A DNA stretch of 64,000 nt, taken from assembly GCA_963703175.1 (NCBI GenBank), contig OY969794.1, forward strand, positions 1,612,001 to 1,676,000, given 5' to 3'. Made by a program: the position numbers and the translations under genes. This document shows positions 39,605 to 49,099 of this stretch, piece by piece (within the stretch, counting starts at the first letter, position 1; the number at the start of each line of letters is the position of its first letter). The notes below the pieces were generated by a model. It was not told the origin of the DNA and searched no databases. It saw nothing but the letters and a program-made list of their open reading frames with translations. The stretch is from VRUE01 sp963703175. GTDB lineage: Bacteria; Actinomycetota; Thermoleophilia; Solirubrobacterales; 70-9.

Positions 39605-41362
39605 GTGAAGGCTCTGGGTAGGGGACTCGCGCTCGTTGCCGCGGCGGCGTTGGCTGTGATCGTCTTCATTGCAGCCACACCGGCCGAAGAAGAAGACGTG
39701 CCGCGCTGCCATGGTCGGCGGGCAAAGATCGTCGGCACCGAAGGCAACGACGTGATTCACGGCACGCCCAAGCGCGACGTGATTTGGGGTGACGGGGGAG
39801 ACGACGAAATCCTCGGCAGCCTCGGCAACGACCTGCTCTGCGGCGGGCCGGGCAATGACCTGATCCACGGCGGCCGCGGCAACGACGAAGTTGACGGCGG
39901 CGGTGGGACCGACCGCGTCATCGGCGACCTTGGCGACGACAAGGTGATGGGCGGCTCGGGCGAGTTCGACGAGGTCGCCGGCAGTCTCGGCATCGACGCG
40001 CTCAACGGTGGCGCCGGCAGCTTTGACCTCGTCCACGGTGATTACGGCTACGACCGCATGGACGGCGGTCCGGGGGAAGACGACATCGCCTCCTTCGCAA
40101 CCGCGGTCGCCGGTGGTAAGGGATCCGGCGTTTGGGTCTCGCTGGAAGCGCACAAAGCGCGCGGCGACGGCCACGACCGCCTCTTCCGGCTCGAGGACAT
40201 CGAAGGCTCGGCCTTCCGCGACACCTTGATCGGCGACAAGGGCGACAACCGGATCAACGGCGGTCCCGGCGACGACACGCTGCTCGGTGGCGGCGGGATC
40301 GACGAATTGATTGGCGGCCAGGGCAGCGACGGTTGTCAGGGGGCCAAAGAAAACACCACCTCCTGCGGCAAAGAAGCGGCGCCCAAAGCCTCCGCCTACG
40401 TCCAGCTCGACCGCACCAAAGGGGGCGGTGGGGGCCTGCAGATAATTGGCGGTGGCGGGCCCGACGATTTCACCGTCGCCTTCGATCCCGTGACGGAGAG
40501 CTTTGGCATCAGCGCCGCCAAGGGCGTGGCGATCGGCGCCGGCTGCACGCGGATCGGTAACGACCCCAAGCAGGTCGCTTGCGCGGCAGGCGGCCCGGCC
40601 CGCTGGCTTATGGCCGATCTCGGGCCCGGCAACGACAATTTCCGCGCCGAGGGCTCACTCGAGGCCGCCGCCAACATCCGCATCGCCGGCGGCTTTGGCA
40701 ACGACACGATCAAAGCCGGCCCCGAGGATGATCTGCTCCAGGCCGGCCCTGGCGCTGACCGCCTCTATGGCGGCGATGGCTCCGACGGTCTCGTCGGCGG
40801 CCTGCCCGGACCGACCTACTTATATGGAGAAGGCGACGGCGACCTGATCGCTGCCGGCGGAGGCTGTGCGGGCGGCGCGATCGTCGGCGGCGAAGGCCGC
40901 GACAACGCCTCCTTTGCCGAGACCCAGGCCCATCCAGGCCTGCTCTACGTCTCCTTCCCCCGGCACAAAGCCTGGATCGACGTGCTGATCGGCAAAGGCT
41001 GTATGCCGGTCCATCTCGACCCCTCCGACGAGGACATGGAGGGCTCCTTCGACAACGACGTCCTGATCGGCGACTCCGGCCCCAACGCGATGCTCGGTCA
41101 GCCCGGCCAGGACGAGTTCTACGGCAACGGCGGCGACGACACGATTGACGCCCGCGACGGCGTTCGCGACTTCGTCGTCCAGTGTGGGGCCGGCCACTAC
41201 GTGCGGCCTCCAACTCCGCCGAAAAGCAAAGTGAAGCCCGAGCCCGTGCTCCACGGCACCCCGGCCGGACGGGCGCTTGCCGACACGTTCGACCCCCAGC
41301 CGCTCCTTTGCACTGACGTCGTTTACGGCACTCCCGTAGCCGGCCTCAACAACGGCGGCTGA
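39605..41362 (+). CDS. Secreted RTX (haemolysin-type calcium-binding) repeat protein
   Basis: About 585 residues from GTG 39605, which places a signal/anchor (LGRGLALVAAAALAVIVFIA) at the N terminus. Residues about 40-130 and 210-260 hold GGxGxDxL/I-type nonapeptides (GNDVIHGTPKRDVIWGDGGD, GGPGNDLIHGGRGNDEVDGG) that form calcium-binding parallel beta rolls. A second set lies at about 345-400 and 490-525. Between them are beta domains with paired cysteines. It has no visible catalytic domain and no type I secretion genes nearby; in Solirubrobacterales such proteins leave by Sec. Probable structural or adhesive surface protein. Confidence 0.85.
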   Translation: MKALGRGLALVAAAALAVIVFIAATPAEEEDVPRCHGRRAKIVGTEGNDVIHGTPKRDVIWGDGGDDEILGSLGNDLLCGGPGNDLIHGGRGNDEVDGGGGTDRVIGDLGDDKVMGGSGEFDEVAGSLGIDALNGGAGSFDLVHGDYGYDRMDGGPGEDDIASFATAVAGGKGSGVWVSLEAHKARGDGHDRLFRLEDIEGSAFRDTLIGDKGDNRINGGPGDDTLLGGGGIDELIGGQGSDGCQGAKENTTSCGKEAAPKASAYVQLDRTKGGGGGLQIIGGGGPDDFTVAFDPVTESFGISAAKGVAIGAGCTRIGNDPKQVACAAGGPARWLMADLGPGNDNFRAEGSLEAAANIRIAGGFGNDTIKAGPEDDLLQAGPGADRLYGGDGSDGLVGGLPGPTYLYGEGDGDLIAAGGGCAGGAIVGGEGRDNASFAETQAHPGLLYVSFPRHKAWIDVLIGKGCMPVHLDPSDEDMEGSFDNDVLIGDSGPNAMLGQPGQDEFYGNGGDDTIDARDGVRDFVVQCGAGHYVRPPTPPKSKVKPEPVLHGTPAGRALADTFDPQPLLCTDVVYGTPVAGLNNGG

Positions 41363-41483
41363 CGCCGCCTGACCGGCACATATCTGCGTCCTCGGTCGCT
41401 TGCGTGCAGAGCACGCGGCGCTTCCTGTGTCCTTGATCTGTTTGGTCAGGCAGCGTCAGGGTGCCTGCGCCTAGTCCCGGGCC

Positions 41484-41512
41484 TTGACATCCAGACACAC
41501 GTGTGTCTTAAT
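41484..41512 (+). promoter_or_regulatory. Sigma-70-like promoter with a palindrome in its spacer (cassette copy 2)
   Basis: TTGACA (41484-41489), a 17-base spacer and CTTAAT (41507-41512) form a good promoter match. AGACACACGTGTGTCT (41493-41508), a perfect 16-bp palindrome, lies in the spacer and reaches the -10, as expected for a repressor operator. A second inverted repeat (AAGAAAC...GTTTCTT, 41526-41551) is in the leader. Copy 1 has no such sequence, so the two cassettes are probably regulated differently. Confidence 0.5.
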
Positions 41513-41585
41513 GCCCGAAGCAGACAAGAAACACGGATGTCCGCGTTTCTTACAGCTACAGGGACAGATCAAGAAGCCCGGGAGG

Positions 41586-44500
41586 GCCGCCAGGGAAGCG
41601 GCCGGCAAGGGGCTCAAGGGACAAGGAGAGAGCTACGTGAGACGCCACGAGAAGGCATCGACCGCGGGATCGACCAAGCGCCAGGCCAAGGGCCTCGGCC
41701 GCTTCTTGCGTGGAGCCGCTGCCACCCGTGGGCCTTCGAGTAGCGCCGCAGGGAGCAGTGCGCCCGCGCTCAAGCGGCTCGCCCTGCCACTCGCCGTCCT
41801 CGCCGTCCTCGTCTTCGCCGCTTCTGCCGGAGCCACCAAGACCCACCTCTTCAAAGAAGCCTTCGGCTCCGCCGCCCAGCCGAGCTTCTCCGGCGCCAGG
41901 GGGATCGCGGTGGACCAATCAAGCGGCGATGTGCTCGTCATGGACGCGGGCGGCACCCCCTCGATCAAGCGCTATAACCCCGATGGAACTGCCGCCAACT
42001 TCTCAGGCCTCGGCACCAACGCGATCGACGGCAAAGGCAACGGCGAATGCGCCACGGTGCCCGCCGACTGCGACCAGACGCCACAAAACGGTCTCGGCTT
42101 CGCCTCGGCCAACGAATCGCAGATCGCCGTCGATAACTCAGGCACCGCGACCGACGGCGACATCTACGTCACCCAGAGCTCGCCGAACGCGATCAACATC
42201 TTCTCCTCGCAAGGCAAATACCTGGGTCAACTGACCGGGGCCGGGGCGACCAACTTCTCCGAAGCCTGCGGCGTCGCCGTCGATCCCACCGGCGCCCTCT
42301 ACGTCGGTGACTACGGCAGCGGGATCCACAAGTTCGTCCCGGCAGCCAACCCGCCGCTAAACGCCGACAACACCGCCAACTTCAGCTCGACGACCAACCC
42401 CTGCACCCTGGCCGCCGGCGCAGGTTCGAGCGTGGGCTTTCTCTTCGCCGCCCAATACAGCGGCCCGATCTCAAAGCTCGACAGCGGCACCGGGGAAGTC
42501 AAATACACCGTCTCCACAGATGCCAACACGACCGTGAGCGTCGATCCGGGCAGCGGTCACGTCTACGCCGCGACGAGCGGCGGCAGGGTCAAGGAGTTCG
42601 ACGCCTCCGGCGCCGCCAGCGCGACGAGCGTCTCCAGCTTCACGCTCTCAGGCGGCAACGTCCAAGGCGTCGCCGCGCGCGCCAGCGGCGGCGACGTCTA
42701 CGTCTCGCGCACGGGCAGCAGTTCCAACCTCGAAGTCTTCGCCGGTGCCCTGGCGACGATCCCCGAGGTAACCACCGGCTCGGCGACGGAGATCGCCCAG
42801 ACCGCCGCCACGCTCAACGGCACGGTCAACCCCGACGGGGCCCTGCTGAGCGAATGCAAGTTCGAATACGGCACGACGAGCGCCTACGGGCAAAGCCAGG
42901 CCTGCGACCTGACCCCGGCCGAAATCGGCACCGGGACCTCCCCCGTCGCAGTCAAAGCCGACATCAGCGGCCTCACCCTCGGCGCGACCTACCACTTCCG
43001 CCTCATCGCCAAGAACCCCGAAGAGAGCTCAAATGGCGAAGATCAGACCTTCAAAACCCTGAGCCCGCCGGCGATTGCCGGGCAGTGGGCAGGTGGGGTC
43101 ACCTACACCGAGGCCTCGCTGAGCGCCCAGATCAACCCAGAAGGTTTCGCCACCACCTACAAATTCGAATGGGGCCCGACCACCGCCTACGGCAACAGCA
43201 GCACCCAAAGCGGCGTCGGCTCAGATAAAGCCAACCACACGGTGAGCGCCTTCCTCAGCGCCCTGCAGCCCGCCAGCACCTACCACTACCGCGTCATCGC
43301 CACCAACTCGATCGGCACCAGCGAAGGGCCCGACCACCTCTTCACTACCTACGCCCACCTGCCGGCGAACACCGACTGCCCTAACCAGGAATTCCGCACC
43401 GGTCCTGCCGCCACCCTGCCCGATTGCCGCGGCTATGAGATGGTCAGTCCGGTCGACAAAAACGGCGGCGAGATTCGCACCGCGCCCAGCTTGGGGTCCG
43501 CCACCGCCACGGCCTTTACCCAGGCCTCTCAAGACGGCGAGAAAATCACCTACTCCTCGCTGTTTTCCTTCGGCGATGAGCCGTCCGGCCATTACTCAAA
43601 CCAGTACCTCGCCAGCCGCGGGGCCGATGGCTGGATAACCCACGGGATCAACCCCCCGCAGAGCCTGACCGTCTTCAACCCGATCTTCGTCCCCTTTATC
43701 GAATTCAACCCCTACTTCCAGTACTTCAACGAAGACCTCTCAAGCGGTTGGTTTGAGGACTTCAACAAAGCGCCGCTCATGCCCGACGCCCAAGCCGGCT
43801 ACATGAACTTCTACCGGCGCGACAACACCGACGGCAGCCTGGAAACGATCACGGTGAATCCCCCGCTCACGCCCACCCCCAACACCCTTGGCTATGGGGC
43901 GGTGGAAGCCGCCGAAATTCAGGGCGTCTCACGCGACGGCGCCCACACGGTCTTCGCCGCGCGAGCCAAATTCACGCCTGACGCCTCGGCTGAAGAACCG
44001 CGCGGTATCAGCAGGCAGCTCTATGACTTCAGCGGCGGAGAGCTGCACCTGGTCAGCATCCTGCCGGACGGTACCGCCAGCGCGGCAGAAAGCAACTCCC
44101 TCGGAGTGAGGAACTCCGGATTTTACCGAGACGGACAGACCCCCAGTCGGCACAACACCGTCTCCGCCGACGGCTCGCGGATCTTTTGGACGGCTGCAGA
44201 TGCCACCGACCATGGGCGGATCTACGTCCGCCTCGATGGCGCGACGACCATTCCCGTCTCCGCCGCCAATGCCGAGTGGTGGAACGCGAGCACCGACGGC
44301 TCAAAGGCGCTCTACTCCGAAGGGAGCCTCTTCGGCGGCAAAGCCAGCCTGAAGGAGTTCGACGTCGACAGCGAAACGACGACGACGATCACCGACGAAG
44401 CCTACGGGGTGGCGGGCGCCAGCGAAGACCTCTCCTATATCTACTTCGCCTCCAACGAAGCACTCGACACCGGCGCCAGCGCCGGCGAACCCAACCTCTA

Positions 44501-47500
44501 CCTCTACCACGAAGGCGCGGTCAGCTTCATCGCGACGCTCGCAGTTTCGGATGTCGACGTCGTCAGGGCCGAGCCGGTTTACCACGCAGCCAGGGTGACG
44601 CCCGACGGGCGTCACATCGCCTTTCAGTCGACCCGCAGCCTGAGCGGCTATGACAACACCGACGCGCTCAGCGGCAAACCCGCCATGGAGGCCTATATCT
44701 ATGACGCCGACGGCGAACAGCTGAGCTGCCCCTCGTGCAACCCGAGCGGCGCCCGGCCGGTCGGCCAACCGCTGCGGAAGGCTTTCACTGTGATCGACGA
44801 ACTCGAGGGCTTCAAAAGTGAATTCAGCAGATGGGCGGCCGCCTGGCTAACCACCGAAGAAGAGAGCTCTTACTCCTCCCACGTCCTCTCCGACGATGGC
44901 AACCGACTTTTCTTTAACGCCTTTGACGCGCTGGTGCCAGAGGACACCAACGGCGCCCAAGACGTCTATGAGTGGGAGGCGCAGGGCTCAGGCGATTGCC
45001 AAAAGCCCGGTGGCTGCCTCAGCCTGATCTCGACTGGGCAAAGCCCCAAGAGCTCTGCCTTCATGGACGCCTCCCCCAACGGCTCAGATGTCTTCTTTGA
45101 AACCGCCGCCAGCATCGATCCCCAAGACCCCGGCGGGATCGATATCTATGACGCCCGCATCGGCGGCGGCTTCCCCACCCCGAGCCAGCCGACCCCCTGC
45201 ATCGGCGACGCTTGCCAGAGCCCGCCGGCGGCACCTAATGACCCGACTCCGGCAAGTGCGGGCTTCAAAGGTGCCGGGGACCTCAAGCCAAGGCACGATT
45301 GCTCAAGCGCGGCCAAGCGCGCCGCCAAGCTCTCGCGCGCGGCAAAGCAGCTGCGAAGCGAAGCGGGCAAGGCCGCCTCTGGCGCTCAGGCAAAGCGCCT
45401 GCGCCGCAGCGCAGAGCGCCTCGAGCGAAAGGCAAAGGGCATTGGCAAGAGCGCTGCGCGCTGTAGGCGCTCTCACCGGGGGGCGGGGCGATGAGGCGCG
45501 AAGGCAAGCAATCGAGCGCCGCATGGCCCGCCAACAAGGAGACCGAGAAGATGAATAAAAGCGCCAACTACCGTTCCCGCAGCGCCCTGCTCGCCAGCAT
45601 CGCCGCGACCGCCGCCCTGCTGATCTGCGCGATCGCCGCCCCGGCGGCATCTGGCGCCTTTGGCCTCAACAACTTCGACGTCACTGCTACCAACCAAGAC
45701 GGGACCCCCGACACCCAGGCGGGCTCTCACCCCTTTGCGTTTACGACCTCCTTCGGCCTCAACTACACCGAACCGGCCTTCTTTGAATGGATCCCCGGCG
45801 GTGAGCTAAAGGACGCGATCTTCACCCAGATGGCTGGGCTCACCGGCGACGTCGGCGCGATCCCCTACTGCTCGGTCACCGACTTCGCCACGATTCAATA
45901 CGGCGGCGACTCGCGCTGCCCCGACAAAACGGCGGTCGGCCTGGTCTCAAATCAGCTCCAGGCGCCCTTCCTGTGGGTGCAGAACTCGATCTATAACTTA
46001 AAGCCCCCGCCCGGGGTGGTGGTGAGGATCGGCTTCAAGGTCTTGCTCGTGCCGGTTGTCGTCGACATCGGCGTCAAGCAGGGCGGCGAGAACAACGTCG
46101 AAGCCACGCTGGGCAACACCCCCCAGGTGGCGACCACCTTCGGCTCGGTGTTGCAGCTGTGGGGCAACCCGGCAGATCCGGGCCATGATGAAGTGCGCGG
46201 CGCTTGCGGGGAGGGGAGCGAACGCGAAGTCGAAGAATTCCCCGGCTTCCTTCCCAGCCCACCCGAATTTGGAGTGACCTGCCCGGTCCAAACCGAAGAA
46301 AAGCCTTTCCTGACCCTGCCGCGCAACTGCGACGGCCCAACCGCCACCACCTATCGGGCCGACCCCTGGGAAGAACCGGGCGTCTGGGATGAAGGCAGCT
46401 CCCTCACCCACGACAACTCAGAACCGCCGATCCCCCAGGGCTTCACCGGCTGCGGCAAACTGGGCTTTGCGCCAAAGCTCGATTCAAAGCTCTCAACCGA
46501 TCAGGCCGAGACCGGCAGCGGGCTTGACTTCAACCTCGACTTCTCTGATGAAGGGCTAAAGAGCAAAGACGGCCTGGCTAACTCAGAAACCAAAAAAGCC
46601 GTCGTCACCTTGCCTGAAGGGGTAACGATCAACCCCTCAGTCGGCGAAGGCCTCGGCGTCTGCACGCCGGCAGACTTCCAGCGCGAGACGCTTAACTCCG
46701 CTCCTGGGGAAGGCTGTCCCAACTCCTCAAAGGTAGGCACCTTGCACGCCGACTTGCCGATCGTCGCAGAAGGTCTCGATGGCTCGATCTTCTTGGCTAC
46801 CCAAGACGATCCGGCGACGAGCACGCCGGGAGCAGAGAACCCCTTTGACAGCTTGATCGCCTCCTACTTCGTTCTCAAGAACCCCAACCTGGGGGCGATC
46901 GCGAAGCTGCCGGCCCTAATCGAACCCGATCCCAAAACGGGAAGGCTCGTTGTCACCCTTGACGACATCCCCCAGTTCCCGCTCGGGCACTTCAACGCCC
47001 ATCTGCGCGAGGGACAAAGGGCGCCGCTGGTGAGCCCCGCCACCTGTGGCACCTACACCACCGAGGCAAAGCTCTACCCCCGCTCAGACCCCACCAACCC
47101 GAGAACGGTGACCTCTGACTTTCAGATCACCCAAGGCAAGGGCGGCGGCGCCTGCCCACCGGGGGGCATCCCGCCCTTCAATCCACGCTTCCAAGCCGGA
47201 GCGATCAACAACAACGCCGGCTCCTTTAGTCCCTTCAACATGCGCTTGATCAGAGAAGACGGAGAACAGGACATGACCAAGTTCTCCTCGATCTTGCCCC
47301 CCGGGGAGCTCGGATCGCTGGCGGGAGTGAGCAAATGCCCAGACGTGGCTATCTCGCTCGCCAGGACCAAGACCGGTCGCCAAGAGCTTGCAAGCCCCTC
47401 TTGTCCGCAAAACAGCTTGATCGGCCACACCCTGGCCGGAGCGGGAGTCGGCGGGGCGCTCACCTACGTCGGCGGCCAGATCTACCTGGGAGGCCCCTTT

Positions 47501-48431
47501 CACGGCGATCCACTCAGCGTGATCTCGGTGACCCCAGCGGTGGCCGGTCCCTTTGACGCCGGAACTGTGGTCGTCCAACTGGCGCTAAACCTCAACTCCA
47601 AAACCGCAGAAGTGGAAGTAGACGGAGCCAACTCAGAACCGATCCCCCACATCCTCAAGGGCATCGTCTTGAAGCTGAGGGATCTGCGCGTCTACGTGGA
47701 TCGGCCCAACTTCACCTTAAACCCGACGAGCTGCGATGAATCAAGCGCCAAAGCAAGGCTCTTTGGCTCCTACCTTGACGTCTTTAATCCAGCAGATGAC
47801 AAACCGGTAGATCTCTCAACTCGCTACCAAGCTGCAAACTGCCTGAACTTGGGCTTTAAGCCGAAGCTTGCCTTGAACCTCAAAGGCGGCACGAAAAGAG
47901 GAGGCCACCCAGGACTTGAGGCCCTCTACACGCCTAAAGCGGGCGATGCCAACATCAAAGGCCTCGTAGTTCGCCTACCGCGTTCTGCATTCCTCGACCA
48001 GGCCCACATCAAAACGATCTGCACCCGAGTGCAGTTCGCAGCCAAGCAATGCCCAGAGAGATCCCAATACGGCTACATCAAAGCCTGGACCCCGTTGCTT
48101 GATACGCCACTCGAAGGACCCGTCTACCTGCGCTCCTCTAACCACAAGCTGCCCGACCTCCTCTTTGACCTGCATGGCCTGGTCGACATCGAGGTCTCGG
48201 TCAGAATCGACTCAGCCCACGGCGGGATCAGGGCGACGCTTGAAGACTCACCTGACGCCCCGCTCTCCAAAGTCCTCTTGCGCATGCAGGGGGCCAAAAA
48301 GGGCCTGATCATCAACAGTCGCAACCTCTGTGGCTCGACCAATAAGGCCAATGTGGTCTTCGAAGGACAAAACGGCAAGCGGTTCAATGCCAACCCGGTG
48401 ATGCGGCCTGAGTGCGGCGGCGGGCGGGGGC
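41586..48431 (+). repeat. Duplicated two-gene cassette, copy 2
   Basis: This is the second copy of the segment at 560-7414, in direct orientation and separated by about 34 kb. The first gene differs from its partner mainly around the FN3 domains (about 42480-43370). The second gene is almost the same throughout, and large parts of 46500-48430 differ only by scattered, mostly third-position changes. Copy 2 ends a few codons before the stop at 48439, about 30 bases before the truncated TetR-like gene. Confidence 0.9.
41637..45494 (+). CDS. Giant secreted propeller/FN3 protein (copy 2)
   Basis: 1285 residues from GTG 41637, with the same ACAAGGAGAG site as copy 1. Domain order is as in copy 1: basic start, signal segment at about 47-65, NHL-like blades to about 370, two FN3-like domains (starting EVTTGSATEIAQTAATLNGT and AGQWAGGVTYTEASLSAQIN), a TolB/WD40-like propeller, and an Ala/Lys/Arg-rich tail (KRAAKLSRAAKQLRSEAGKA). 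The FN3 region is much less conserved than the rest, which suggests that it faces a variable ligand or has recombined. The next gene overlaps by ATGA. The function is unknown; cell-surface binding is likely. Confidence 0.8.
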   Translation: MRRHEKASTAGSTKRQAKGLGRFLRGAAATRGPSSSAAGSSAPALKRLALPLAVLAVLVFAASAGATKTHLFKEAFGSAAQPSFSGARGIAVDQSSGDVLVMDAGGTPSIKRYNPDGTAANFSGLGTNAIDGKGNGECATVPADCDQTPQNGLGFASANESQIAVDNSGTATDGDIYVTQSSPNAINIFSSQGKYLGQLTGAGATNFSEACGVAVDPTGALYVGDYGSGIHKFVPAANPPLNADNTANFSSTTNPCTLAAGAGSSVGFLFAAQYSGPISKLDSGTGEVKYTVSTDANTTVSVDPGSGHVYAATSGGRVKEFDASGAASATSVSSFTLSGGNVQGVAARASGGDVYVSRTGSSSNLEVFAGALATIPEVTTGSATEIAQTAATLNGTVNPDGALLSECKFEYGTTSAYGQSQACDLTPAEIGTGTSPVAVKADISGLTLGATYHFRLIAKNPEESSNGEDQTFKTLSPPAIAGQWAGGVTYTEASLSAQINPEGFATTYKFEWGPTTAYGNSSTQSGVGSDKANHTVSAFLSALQPASTYHYRVIATNSIGTSEGPDHLFTTYAHLPANTDCPNQEFRTGPAATLPDCRGYEMVSPVDKNGGEIRTAPSLGSATATAFTQASQDGEKITYSSLFSFGDEPSGHYSNQYLASRGADGWITHGINPPQSLTVFNPIFVPFIEFNPYFQYFNEDLSSGWFEDFNKAPLMPDAQAGYMNFYRRDNTDGSLETITVNPPLTPTPNTLGYGAVEAAEIQGVSRDGAHTVFAARAKFTPDASAEEPRGISRQLYDFSGGELHLVSILPDGTASAAESNSLGVRNSGFYRDGQTPSRHNTVSADGSRIFWTAADATDHGRIYVRLDGATTIPVSAANAEWWNASTDGSKALYSEGSLFGGKASLKEFDVDSETTTTITDEAYGVAGASEDLSYIYFASNEALDTGASAGEPNLYLYHEGAVSFIATLAVSDVDVVRAEPVYHAARVTPDGRHIAFQSTRSLSGYDNTDALSGKPAMEAYIYDADGEQLSCPSCNPSGARPVGQPLRKAFTVIDELEGFKSEFSRWAAAWLTTEEESSYSSHVLSDDGNRLFFNAFDALVPEDTNGAQDVYEWEAQGSGDCQKPGGCLSLISTGQSPKSSAFMDASPNGSDVFFETAASIDPQDPGGIDIYDARIGGGFPTPSQPTPCIGDACQSPPAAPNDPTPASAGFKGAGDLKPRHDCSSAAKRAAKLSRAAKQLRSEAGKAASGAQAKRLRRSAERLERKAKGIGKSAARCRRSHRGAGR

Positions 48432-48439
48432 GTAAATAG
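45551..48439 (+). CDS. Large secreted modular protein of unknown function (copy 2)
   Basis: 962 residues from ATG 45551, again 9 bases behind AAGGAG; ATG 45491 overlapping the previous stop is the alternative. Signal peptide and CP-x-x-S-x-x-G modules are as in copy 1. The C terminus is four residues shorter (GRGRK, against GRGHKRASR), exactly where the duplicated DNA ends. Because this gene is more conserved between copies than the propeller gene, its interaction surface appears to be under stronger constraint, or gene conversion has kept the copies alike. Confidence 0.75.
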   Translation: MNKSANYRSRSALLASIAATAALLICAIAAPAASGAFGLNNFDVTATNQDGTPDTQAGSHPFAFTTSFGLNYTEPAFFEWIPGGELKDAIFTQMAGLTGDVGAIPYCSVTDFATIQYGGDSRCPDKTAVGLVSNQLQAPFLWVQNSIYNLKPPPGVVVRIGFKVLLVPVVVDIGVKQGGENNVEATLGNTPQVATTFGSVLQLWGNPADPGHDEVRGACGEGSEREVEEFPGFLPSPPEFGVTCPVQTEEKPFLTLPRNCDGPTATTYRADPWEEPGVWDEGSSLTHDNSEPPIPQGFTGCGKLGFAPKLDSKLSTDQAETGSGLDFNLDFSDEGLKSKDGLANSETKKAVVTLPEGVTINPSVGEGLGVCTPADFQRETLNSAPGEGCPNSSKVGTLHADLPIVAEGLDGSIFLATQDDPATSTPGAENPFDSLIASYFVLKNPNLGAIAKLPALIEPDPKTGRLVVTLDDIPQFPLGHFNAHLREGQRAPLVSPATCGTYTTEAKLYPRSDPTNPRTVTSDFQITQGKGGGACPPGGIPPFNPRFQAGAINNNAGSFSPFNMRLIREDGEQDMTKFSSILPPGELGSLAGVSKCPDVAISLARTKTGRQELASPSCPQNSLIGHTLAGAGVGGALTYVGGQIYLGGPFHGDPLSVISVTPAVAGPFDAGTVVVQLALNLNSKTAEVEVDGANSEPIPHILKGIVLKLRDLRVYVDRPNFTLNPTSCDESSAKARLFGSYLDVFNPADDKPVDLSTRYQAANCLNLGFKPKLALNLKGGTKRGGHPGLEALYTPKAGDANIKGLVVRLPRSAFLDQAHIKTICTRVQFAAKQCPERSQYGYIKAWTPLLDTPLEGPVYLRSSNHKLPDLLFDLHGLVDIEVSVRIDSAHGGIRATLEDSPDAPLSKVLLRMQGAKKGLIINSRNLCGSTNKANVVFEGQNGKRFNANPVMRPECGGGRGRK

Positions 48440-48463
48440 GCGCAAACGGCTGCGGCGTGGGGA

Positions 48464-48937
48464 ATGGACGAGGCGCGGCAGCCTGACGACTTCGCAAGCG
48501 CCTTCGAGCCTGCTCTCGCCCGTCTCCAGATTTGCATTGAGACCGCCTGTGTTTCCGAGGCAGGGTGGCCAGCCAAGGTTGCGGCCGGCATCCGTGCCGC
48601 GCTCGCTTTCGCGGCCGCGGAGCCGGCGGCGGCTCAGGTGCTGACCAACGAGGCGATGGCGGGGGGCAGAGCCGGCTTCGCTCGCTACGACCGCATGGTT
48701 GAGCACTTTGCCGACGCCCTGAGGCCCGGTCGTCAAGAGCGCTTGGAGGGCGAGTATCTGCCGGCGATCACCGAGAAGACGATGGTCGGCGGCGTTGCGA
48801 TGCTGGTCGCCCAGCGCCTCAACTTCGACCAGCAGGACGACCTGCCGGCAATCGCGTCCGAGGCGGTCCAGTTCGTCCTCACCCCCTACCTCGGAGCTAC
48901 AGACGCCCGCCGCGTCGCGTTCGGTGACGCCGCTTGA
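48464..48937 (+). pseudogene. TetR-type ligand-binding domain without HTH
   Basis: 157 residues. AGWPAKVAAGIRAALAFAAA and EPAAAQVLTNEAMAGGRAGF correspond to the ligand domain of the TetR proteins at 7.8 and 23.7-25.7 kb, and AVQFVLTPYLGATDARRVAF is the shared tail. The first residues align with the helix just after the HTH of those proteins (compare ECFLAAYDLVVERV), so the DNA-binding part is absent. The frame opens only 33 bases after the duplicated cassette ends. The likely reading is an N-terminally truncated TetR gene cut off when cassette copy 2 arrived; a functional stand-alone sensor domain is also possible. Confidence 0.6.
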
Positions 48938-48965
48938 GCAGCGCACCGCTAAAGTTGATCGTTCC

Positions 48966-49038
<73 letters not shown>

Positions 49039-49099
49039 TCGCGCGTTCGCTTTTGGCCAGGCAGCCAGGACCGCCGGCCGATCGATAGCCTGCCCGGCC

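Noticed and set aside
39700..40330. Dense short repeats that could suggest a CRISPR-like or tandem DNA repeat.
   Set aside because: They are degenerate coding repeats of the RTX nonapeptide, with no constant DNA repeat/spacer structure.
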